From Saccharopolyspora indica (GTDB taxonomy: Bacteria > Actinomycetota > Actinomycetes > Mycobacteriales > Pseudonocardiaceae): DNA of 64,000 nucleotides. The translations under genes were made by a program, and so were the position numbers. The first letter of the stretch is position 1, and each line of letters begins with the position of its first letter. Shown one piece after another: positions 53,678 through 61,903 of the stretch. The stretch lies in the NCBI RefSeq assembly GCF_027853965.1, contig NZ_JAQGLB010000005.1, forward strand, positions 310,001 through 374,000, read 5' to 3'. The notes beneath the pieces are model-generated. The model had not been told where the DNA came from, did not search any database, and saw only the letters and a list, made by a program, of their open reading frames with translations.

Positions 53678-54340
53678 GTGAGCCAGCCGCACGCCGACGC
53701 CGCTTTCCGCCCGCCCCAGCAAGCCCGCAGCCGGATGTCCCTGCAGAAGGTGCTGACCGCCGCCGAGCAGGTGCTGGCCACCAGCGGCATCGAGGAGTTC
53801 ACCGTCGCAGCGGTCGCCGAGCGGGCCGGCGTATCCGTCGGCACGATCTACCGGCGCTTCACCGGCAAGGAACAACTGCTCCACGCGGTCAAGGACCAGC
53901 TGCTCGGTCAGCTGGAAACCGGTGTCGAGGAGGCGCTCAGCTCAGCGGAGGGACTCGACGGCGTCGTCGCGGCGTTCACCCACGCGATGGCGCGCACGTT
54001 CTCCCAGCACGACCGCATCTTTCCCGATCTGCTCAGCGGGCAACGCGCGGACGGCGTAGAGCGCGGCCTGCAGGCACTCGCCGCGATCCAGGGCATCCTC
54101 GTCGAAGCTGCTGCGCCGCACGAGGACGACATCCGCAGGGCCGATCGGGGGCTGGCCCTGCGCGTAGCCGCCCGCACGATCACCAGCTCGTGCGTGCACC
54201 GAGCCGCCACCTGCCGGGCGTGGCCGGACGGGTTGACCTGGAGCAGCTGGGCCGACGAGACGGCAGAGCTGGCCGTGGCCTACCTGACCACGCCCGGATC
54301 CCCCACGGGGAAACGCGATTCGCGCAGCGGCGCGCGGTAG
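53678..54340 (+). CDS. TetR-family regulator of the CocE-type hydrolase
   Basis: This is a 220-residue repressor from the GTG at 53678; AGG precedes it, and a leaderless start is also possible. The helix-turn-helix spans QKVLTAAEQVLATSGIEEFT and AVAERAGVSVGTIYRRFTGK, with an ordinary C-terminal dimerisation domain (DGVVAAFTHAMARTFSQHDR). It is divergent from the hydrolase with a palindromic operator between, the standard autoregulated layout. The inducer is probably the hydrolase substrate. Its C-terminus ends in a charged tail before the convergent phospholipase. Confidence 0.9.
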   Translation: MSQPHADAAFRPPQQARSRMSLQKVLTAAEQVLATSGIEEFTVAAVAERAGVSVGTIYRRFTGKEQLLHAVKDQLLGQLETGVEEALSSAEGLDGVVAAFTHAMARTFSQHDRIFPDLLSGQRADGVERGLQALAAIQGILVEAAAPHEDDIRRADRGLALRVAARTITSSCVHRAATCRAWPDGLTWSSWADETAELAVAYLTTPGSPTGKRDSRSGAR

Positions 54341-54348
54341 CGCCGAGG

Positions 54349-55329
54349 TCAGCCGTTGGTGGCGATGATGGTGTTGATCAGGTCTGCTCCCGGGTAGTCC
54401 ATCATGATCACGCCGGTGCGCGGGAGGTCGTTGGACTTCAGGTGTTCCAGGGCGTAGTCGTTCACGCCCCGGAAGCCCGCCGCTCCGCAGGCCACCGCGT
54501 TCGGGAAGGCCGCAGGGCTGGAGCCGCTGGTGAAGTTCAGGAACATCTCGCCGCGGTCCGCCGCCGCGGTCTTGTCCAGGTGGGCGCGGGCCTTGTTCCA
54601 CTTGTCGTCGATGTCGAACAGCGTCGGGACGGTGTACTCGTCCTGGACGTACTCGCCCCAGGTGTCGTTGGTGAACTGGCCGATGCCGCGCCCGCCGTAC
54701 AGGCCGCCGCCCGCGCCCTGCAGCGTCGCGAGCACGATCTTGCCGCGCACTTCGCCGAGCGCGGGGACTCCGCCGCCCGCCGGGTCGTGCAGGTACTTGC
54801 CGTTGGGATCGTTGTCGCGGTACCAGTCCAGGATCTGATCGACCTCGAGGCTGCTGTTCTCGTCGGTGCACGAGGCCACTTCGCCGGTGCACTCGGCCTT
54901 GAGCCGCATCAGCACCGTCTCGCCCGGGTGCGCGGACAGGAAGTCGCCCGCCTTCTGCAGCACGTCGGAGAAGTTCGCGTTCTGGTAGAACGGCCCGTGG
55001 TGCAGGGTGAACTTGTCGTCGTAGCGGCGCACCCGGATGTCGATGGCGCGGATGCCCGACTGCAGCTGGACGGCGAGGGTTTCCGCGCTGTCGCCGTGGT
55101 TCTCCTGCGTCTGGGTCAGCTCGCCGCCGTGCAGCGACAGCGTCTGGTGCGTGCCCGGGATCGACAGCTGCGCCAGGCTCGCGTCGTCGGGCAGCCCGGC
55201 CATCCAGTCCGGGTTCGACGCGTCCTTGACCGATTGGCAGTACGGCGCGGCAGCCGCAGTTCCCGGCACCATCGCAACGGACAACGCCAGCGCGAGCACG
55301 GCTGCCGCGCGAACCGCCTTCCCAGACAT
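54349..55329 (-). CDS. Secreted phosphatidylinositol-specific phospholipase C
   Basis: This 326-residue protein has a Sec signal peptide (MSGKAVRAAAVLALALSVAM, cleavage near AAA-APYC at residue 28). The PI-PLC X domain shows SIPGTH with catalytic His61, AIDIRVRRYDD and LHHGPFY with the second catalytic His111, matching the two-His mechanism of bacterial PI-PLC. It should cleave phosphatidylinositol or GPI-like lipids outside the cell. Bacterial PI-PLCs are often virulence or scavenging factors; in an actinomycete, phosphate or lipid scavenging fits better. GTG at 55335 is an alternative start. It is convergent with the TetR gene. Confidence 0.92.
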   Translation of the reverse strand: MSGKAVRAAAVLALALSVAMVPGTAAAAPYCQSVKDASNPDWMAGLPDDASLAQLSIPGTHQTLSLHGGELTQTQENHGDSAETLAVQLQSGIRAIDIRVRRYDDKFTLHHGPFYQNANFSDVLQKAGDFLSAHPGETVLMRLKAECTGEVASCTDENSSLEVDQILDWYRDNDPNGKYLHDPAGGGVPALGEVRGKIVLATLQGAGGGLYGGRGIGQFTNDTWGEYVQDEYTVPTLFDIDDKWNKARAHLDKTAAADRGEMFLNFTSGSSPAAFPNAVACGAAGFRGVNDYALEHLKSNDLPRTGVIMMDYPGADLINTIIATNG

Positions 55330-55389
55330 GCGCACAGAATTCCGCCCCGGCCGCGGGAGCGGACCGATTGGCGGGAACTCGCCAGCGGC

Positions 55390-56835
55390 TCAGAACCGGT
55401 GCTGCCAGATCTCGCGGGACGCCTTGATCGGGTCGGCGACCACCGTCGACGGGACGTGCCAGATCCGGGTCCGGCGGTCCTGCGCGGTGTACTCGGGCCA
55501 GCCCGGATCTCCGCTGGTGGCGAAGGAGATCCAGGACCCGCGCAGTTCCGCCGAGAGGGTCTCGAAGTCCGCGGGCGGCTCTTCGCCGAGCAGGGTCGTG
55601 CCGAGGAGACCGCCGGAAACACCGAAGGTGAACGGGACGTCCAGGCCGTGGCACGCGCCGAACACACCACCGCTGCCCGGGGCGGGCCAGGCGAACTCGT
55701 AGAGGTAGCTGCGGCCGCCCGCCTGCGCGTGCGCTTCAGCGCTCCAGAGCCCCGGCATCCGGAACAGCTGGTCGCTGAGCATCAGCGCGTGCAGCTCGGA
55801 GTCGGGCTCGCCCGGGTACCCGGCGCGGTACTGCTCCACCACCGACGGGTCCAGCCGCAGGCCGCGGGCCAGCAGCGCGGGGTCCTTGGCCGCCGCGGGC
55901 AGGTCGACGGTGAACATCCGGGCTTCATCGGTGTTGTAACCGCAGATCAGCTCCACGCCCCGCCCCGAACCGCGGCGCAGCATCGCCCACGGCAGGTCGT
56001 CGAGGACGGCACCGTCGAAGACCACCGCGTACGGCGTGGAGTTCGTCCAGGCCGCTCGGTCTTCGTTGATCTCCGCCATCGCCGCGGCCTGCGCGGTGTG
56101 GATCGCCTCCGGCGCGACGGCGCCCAGCTCCTCCGCCGTCGCGGAGGTTCCCAGCCGCCCGAGGACGAGTTCGCTGACCTTGTGGAACTCGTCCTCCGCG
56201 CAGAACAGCGAACCGAGGCTCTGCGCGATGGCGCGGCGGAACAACCCGTGCTCGGCCGAACCGGCGACCAGCGTCGCCACCGAGGTCGCACCGGCGGACT
56301 CGCCGAAGATCGTCACGTTGCCCGGATCACCACCGAAGGAGGCGATGTTGTCCTGCACCCAGCGCAACGCCGCCAGCTGGTCCAGGATCCCCCGGTTGGC
56401 CGGAGCATCGGCCACCCAGCCGAACCCCTCGTAGCCCACCCGGTAGTTCACCGTCACCACGACCACACCGGCCTGCGCCAGCCTCGCCGGGTCGTACTCG
56501 CTGCTCGACCCGCCGAGGAAGGCGCCGCCGTGGATCCAGACCAGCACCGGCAGCCCGCCGCCGAGATCCGGCGTCCACACGTTCACCGTCAGGGATTCCG
56601 CGCTGTCACCGGGATTCCACGACGACGGGATGCCCGGCATGATCGCGGGCTGCGGGACCGACGCGCTGAACGCGGACGCGTCCCGCTCCCCCTCCCACCG
56701 CTCCGGGGCTTGCGGGGCCTGGAACCGGCGCGGCCCGTCCAACGGCGCCGCGTACGGAATCCCCTTGAAAACGCACAACTCTCCACCGGCGGTGCCCCGC
56801 ACCGCACCGCGCTCAGTCCGCACCACGAGATCCAT
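55390..56835 (-). CDS. Type B carboxylesterase
   Basis: This 481-residue alpha/beta hydrolase belongs to the carboxylesterase/lipase B family. The oxyanion-hole segment PVLVWIHGGAFLGGSSSEYD is followed by the nucleophile elbow VTIFGESAGATS with Ser180. The acidic residue region (CGYNTDEARMF) and the His in GACHGLDVPFTFG complete the triad. Length and block order are standard. There is no signal peptide, so it is cytoplasmic and acts on small ester substrates, possibly xenobiotics. It starts 38 bases after the MmyB-like regulator on the same strand, and the phospholipase follows 60 bases on, so the three may be co-transcribed. Confidence 0.92.
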   Translation of the reverse strand: MDLVVRTERGAVRGTAGGELCVFKGIPYAAPLDGPRRFQAPQAPERWEGERDASAFSASVPQPAIMPGIPSSWNPGDSAESLTVNVWTPDLGGGLPVLVWIHGGAFLGGSSSEYDPARLAQAGVVVVTVNYRVGYEGFGWVADAPANRGILDQLAALRWVQDNIASFGGDPGNVTIFGESAGATSVATLVAGSAEHGLFRRAIAQSLGSLFCAEDEFHKVSELVLGRLGTSATAEELGAVAPEAIHTAQAAAMAEINEDRAAWTNSTPYAVVFDGAVLDDLPWAMLRRGSGRGVELICGYNTDEARMFTVDLPAAAKDPALLARGLRLDPSVVEQYRAGYPGEPDSELHALMLSDQLFRMPGLWSAEAHAQAGGRSYLYEFAWPAPGSGGVFGACHGLDVPFTFGVSGGLLGTTLLGEEPPADFETLSAELRGSWISFATSGDPGWPEYTAQDRRTRIWHVPSTVVADPIKASREIWQHRF

Positions 56836-56873
56836 GCGTCCATACAACCATCCGCGGTCCGGTCCGTGGGCGA

Positions 56874-57701
56874 TCAGCTGAACAACCGGTTCAGCGCCAA
56901 CCGGGTCTGCTCGTCGGCAGCGCGGTAGATCAGCAACCGCTGATCCGGATCCTGCAGCGGCATGAGCACTTCGAAGTCCAGGGCGAGCACGCCGGCGTCC
57001 GGATGCCGCAGCACCTTGCTCCCGCGGCCGTTGACCTGGACGTCCCGCTCCGCCCACAACCGCGCGAATTCCTCGTCACGCATGGTGAATTCGGCGATGA
57101 GATCGGTCAGCGCCCGGTCCTCGGGGTGCGCTGCCCACGCCGCGCGCAGGTGCGCGATGCCGTCACGCACGACGCGTTCGCGGTCGAGGTAGCGCTCGCG
57201 GATCTCCGGGTGCATCAGGCACAGCCACATCGAGTTGCGCTGCTTCGGCGGCAACTCCCCGAAGTCCAGCAGCAGCGCCGCCATCTGGTCGTTCCAGGCG
57301 AGGATGTCGTACCGGTGGTTCATCAGCATGGCGGGCAGCGGCGAGAGATCGGCGACCAGCCCGGCCAGCGACGGCGCCGCGGTGGTGGCGGGTTCGTCGG
57401 CGCTGCGGGGGCGCTGCTGCGCCAGGCCGAAGAGGTAGGCGCGCTCGTCCGGCGCCAGGCGCAGCGCTCCGGCCAGCGCCTCCACGACTTCGGCCGAAGG
57501 CCGCAACCCGCGCCCCTGCTCCAGCCGCACGACGTAGTCGATGCTGATCCCGGCCAGTTCGGCGACCTCCTCGCGGCGCAAGCCCGGAGTCCGCCGGGCC
57601 TGCCTGCGCTCCGGCAGGCCGAAGTCGCGCGGGTCCAGGCTTTCGCGCCGGGACCGCAGGAACGCGGCCAGCTCCTGCGTCCGGTGCACGGTGCGGGTCA
57701 T
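56874..57701 (-). CDS. XRE-family regulator with MmyB-like ligand domain
   Basis: This 275-residue regulator has an N-terminal helix-turn-helix (ARRTPGLRREEVAELAGISI, then DYVVRLEQGRGLRPSAEVVE). The MmyB-type ligand-binding domain follows (LPAMLMNHRYDILAWNDQMA, then HPEIRERYLDRERVV and HPDAGVLALDFEVLMPLQDP). MmyB-like domains bind fatty-acid-like ligands. It is divergent from the aldo/keto reductase, an arrangement very common in actinomycetes, where the regulator controls the reductase. The ATG at 57701 has AGGA upstream. Confidence 0.92.
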   Translation of the reverse strand: MTRTVHRTQELAAFLRSRRESLDPRDFGLPERRQARRTPGLRREEVAELAGISIDYVVRLEQGRGLRPSAEVVEALAGALRLAPDERAYLFGLAQQRPRSADEPATTAAPSLAGLVADLSPLPAMLMNHRYDILAWNDQMAALLLDFGELPPKQRNSMWLCLMHPEIRERYLDRERVVRDGIAHLRAAWAAHPEDRALTDLIAEFTMRDEEFARLWAERDVQVNGRGSKVLRHPDAGVLALDFEVLMPLQDPDQRLLIYRAADEQTRLALNRLFS

Positions 57702-57822
57702 CACGCCGATCCTACCGCCGGGGTAGGACTGGCGTTCCCAGGAAGTTCCGCCCCTTATCCCCGGCTCCCGGCGGTCGCAGACTCGGTTTCCGACAACGGA
57801 CCGAAAGCACGGGAGAAACACC

Positions 57823-58881
57823 ATGTCGCTCACCCTCGACACCTACCGGTTGCTGGGCCGCTCCGGGCTGCGGGTCTCACCGCTGGCGCTGGGCACGGCG
57901 ACCTTCGGCACCGAGTGGGGCTGGGGCGCGGAGGAGGCCGAGGCGCGCAAGCTGTTCGACACCTACGTCGAGCGCGGCGGCAACTTCATCGACACCGCCA
58001 ACACCTACACCGAGGGCAGCTCCGAGCGGTTGCTGGGCGAGTTCGCCCGCGACAACCGCGAGAGCCTGGTGCTGGCGACGAAGTACTCGACGCTGCGCAA
58101 ACCCGGCGACCCGAACTCCGGCGGCGCGCACCGCAAGAGCCTGGTCGCCTCGGTGGAGGCCAGTCTGCGGCGACTGGGCACCGACTACGTCGATCTGCTC
58201 TTCCTGCACGTCTGGGACTTCACGACACCGGTCGAGGAGGTCCTGCGCAGCTTGGACGACCTGGTCCGGCAGGGCAAGGTCCTGTACGTGGCGATGTCCA
58301 ACGCGCCCGCCTGGCAGGTGTCGCGCATGCAGGCGATCGCCGATCTGCGCGGCTGGTCGCCGCTGATCGGGCTGCAGGTCGAGTACAACCTCGTCAACCG
58401 GGCCGCGGAGCGCGACCTGATCCCGATGGCGCGGGAGCTGGGCCTGGGCGTGACCCCGTACTCACCGCTGGCGGGCGGCCTGCTCACCGGCAAGTACAGC
58501 CGCGCCGACCTGACGGGCGCCGGGTCCGCTGAGAGCGCGCGCAAGAGCTTCAACGCCGGGGTGGGCCTGGTGACCGAGCGCAACCTCACCATCGCCGATG
58601 CCGTGCAGGAGGTCGCCGCGGAGCTGGGCCGCACACCCGCCCAGGTCGGGCTGGCCTGGCTCCTGCAGAACCCGGACGTGACGGCGCCGGTCATCGGCGC
58701 TCGCACGCCCGAGCAGCTGGAGGGCAACCTGGGCGCGCTGGAGGTCGAGTTCACCACCGCGCAGCTGGACCGCTTGGAGACGGCCAGCTCGATCGAGCTC
58801 GGCTACCCGCACGACCTGCTCGCCGGCGACCACATCCGCGCCGTGACCAGGGGCGATCTGCGGATCGAAAGCCGCGGCTGA
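57823..58881 (+). CDS. Aldo/keto reductase
   Basis: This 352-residue NADPH-dependent TIM-barrel reductase has the full catalytic tetrad: Asp57 and Tyr62 in NFIDTANTY, Lys87 in LATKYS and His129 in DLLFLHVWD. The C-terminal NADPH-binding region is PVIGARTPEQLEGNL. It reduces aldehydes or ketones. The ATG is preceded by GGGAG. It is divergent from the MmyB-like regulator and ends at a strong terminator before metF. Substrate unknown. Confidence 0.93.
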   Translation: MSLTLDTYRLLGRSGLRVSPLALGTATFGTEWGWGAEEAEARKLFDTYVERGGNFIDTANTYTEGSSERLLGEFARDNRESLVLATKYSTLRKPGDPNSGGAHRKSLVASVEASLRRLGTDYVDLLFLHVWDFTTPVEEVLRSLDDLVRQGKVLYVAMSNAPAWQVSRMQAIADLRGWSPLIGLQVEYNLVNRAAERDLIPMARELGLGVTPYSPLAGGLLTGKYSRADLTGAGSAESARKSFNAGVGLVTERNLTIADAVQEVAAELGRTPAQVGLAWLLQNPDVTAPVIGARTPEQLEGNLGALEVEFTTAQLDRLETASSIELGYPHDLLAGDHIRAVTRGDLRIESRG

Positions 58882-58890
58882 CGCCGAAAG

Positions 58891-58924
58891 CCCCGCCGCC
58901 CGGCGGTCGGACCGGGCGGCGGGG
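58891..58924. terminator. Bidirectional terminator between the aldo/keto reductase gene and metF
   Basis: A 13-bp perfect stem CCCCGCCGCCCGG with its complement and an eight-base loop, starting ten bases after the reductase stop and 13 bases from the convergent metF stop. Confidence 0.8.
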
Positions 58925-58936
58925 CGGTTCGGCCGG

Positions 58937-59830
58937 TCAGGCGGCCTTGAGCACGCCGTCGATCAGGCCGAGGTTGGCCAGCACCTCGCGGGTGGCCTTG
59001 GCCCGGTTGAGGCTGTAGAAGTGCAGCGCCGGAACGCCTTCGGCGATCAGCTTCTCGCACAGCCGGGTGGTGATCTCCAGGCCCGCCTCCCGGAATCCGG
59101 GCGCGTCCTCGCGCAGCGGGTCCAGCACCGCCGACACCTCGTCCGGGATGGTCATGTTGCTCAGCTGGGTGGTCATGCCCAGGACCTTCGGCGTGGTGAT
59201 CGGCATGACGCCCGGCAGCAGCGGCTGGTGGCAGCCGCGCTGCTCAAGCCGGTCCCGCAGCCGCAGGAAGTACTCCGGTTCCAGGAACATCTGCGCCACC
59301 GAGAAGTCCGCCCCGGCCCGCAGCTTGTTGACCATGTGCTCGGTGTCGGACTCCAGGTCCGGCGAACGCGGGTGCAGGTGCGGGAACGCCGCGACGCCCA
59401 CGCTGAAGTCACCGCACTCGCGCACCAGCCGGACCAGCTCGTCGGCGTAGGTGATGCCCTCCGGGTGCGGGATCCACTCGCCCAGCGGGTCGCCCGGCGG
59501 GTCGCCGCGGATGGCCAGCACGTTCGTGATGCCCTCGGCCGCGTACGAGCCGATGACGTGGCGCAGCTCGGCGATCGAGTGGTTCACCCCGGTCAGGTGC
59601 GCCACCGGCACCAGCGTGGTGTCCCTGGCGATCCGGCCCGTGGTCCGGACCGTGCGGTCCCGGCTGGATCCGCCCGCGCCGTAGGTCACCGACACGTAGG
59701 CGGGGTCCAGCGGCTCCAGCTCCCGGATGGCCCGCCACAGCTGGCGTTCCTCCTCGTCGGTCTTCGGCGGGAAGAACTCCACCGAGAACACCGTCTTGCC
59801 GGGGCGCAGCCGGTCGATGACTTTGGTCAT
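58937..59830 (-). CDS. metF: 5,10-methylenetetrahydrofolate reductase
   Basis: This 297-residue flavoenzyme reduces 5,10-methylene-THF to 5-methyl-THF, the methyl donor for methionine synthase. The TIM barrel shows FSVEFFPPKTDEEERQLWRA, with the catalytic Glu, then YVSVTYGAGGSSRDRTVRTT and the folate/FAD segment NVLAIRGDPPGDP. QMFLEPEYFLRLRDRLEQRG and VPALHFYSLNRAKA finish the barrel. Length matches bacterial MetF. It lies in the same orientation as sahH and metH, forming a methyl-cycle region, but 490 bp of repeat-containing DNA separates it from sahH. Confidence 0.97.
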   Translation of the reverse strand: MTKVIDRLRPGKTVFSVEFFPPKTDEEERQLWRAIRELEPLDPAYVSVTYGAGGSSRDRTVRTTGRIARDTTLVPVAHLTGVNHSIAELRHVIGSYAAEGITNVLAIRGDPPGDPLGEWIPHPEGITYADELVRLVRECGDFSVGVAAFPHLHPRSPDLESDTEHMVNKLRAGADFSVAQMFLEPEYFLRLRDRLEQRGCHQPLLPGVMPITTPKVLGMTTQLSNMTIPDEVSAVLDPLREDAPGFREAGLEITTRLCEKLIAEGVPALHFYSLNRAKATREVLANLGLIDGVLKAA

Positions 59831-59960
59831 TCCTGGCCTCCCTCATTCCCAGCTTGGTCTCGTCAAGCGGCAGAACCGCTCGTCCAGAACAGCAGCACCG
59901 CCTCGTCCAGCGGCAGAACCACCTCGTCCAGCGCGGCAGGCGATTTGGCCCGGCCAAGGC

Positions 59961-60004
59961 CCGTGAGCGTTTTGGGGCGTCATAGCGCCCCAAAACGCTC
60001 ACGG
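59961..60004. repeat. Dispersed palindromic element, copy F (core)
   Basis: CCGTGAGCGTTTTGGGGCG (59961-59979) and its perfect complement (59986-60004) flank a TCATAG loop. The core stem is perfect; the left flank (GGCCCGGCCAAGG) differs from copies A-E. Confidence 0.88.
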
Positions 60005-60175
60005 ACACGGAGCCAGCAGCGGCGAGCCGAACGGACAACCAACCACCGTCAGGCAAGCGCCGGAGGCGCTTTCGGCGGTAAACAGCGACCGCGACGCTCG
60101 ACCGGCACCGATCGCAAGGTGCCGCATGCGCCGCAGGCGCATAGCCCACCCTCGCAACTCGCACCGCCGCGGGTT

Positions 60176-60264
60176 CTCAGAGGCTTTCTCGCGAGGACAG
60201 CCCGGACGCCGCGTACGCCTCGGTACTCAAGTCCGCCGATCCCGGAGTCGAGAAAGCCTCTGAG
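60176..60264. repeat. 16-bp inverted repeat with 57-bp interval
   Basis: CTCAGAGGCTTTCTCG (60176-60191) and its exact complement (60249-60264) enclose 57 bases. ATGCGCCGCAGGCGCAT (60126-60142) is a further nearby palindrome. It lies downstream of sahH and upstream of metF. It could be a mobile-element footprint, an RNA stem or a terminator. No gene is seen in 59831-60320. Confidence 0.7.
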
Positions 60265-60320
60265 GTTCCGCTACCCGCACCGCAACGCAGGACGAGCACG
60301 GCTCCTTAAAGCCCGAAAAC

Positions 60321-61778
<1,458 letters not shown>

Positions 61779-61903
61779 GGCTTCCTTTCTGGTTTCCCGA
61801 TCTTGTCAGGTCTGGTGGGATCGGGTGTCGAGTTGCAGGGTAGCGCCCTTCCGGTGGCGCCGACCTGCGTCGATCCGTGCTGCTTCTCGGGTGCGGACAC
61901 CCG

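Noticed and set aside
59831-60320. A SAM or SAH riboswitch ahead of metF
   Set aside because: I could not match the known consensus of SAM-I, SAM-II, SAM-IV or SAH riboswitches by eye. Only inverted repeats are evident.
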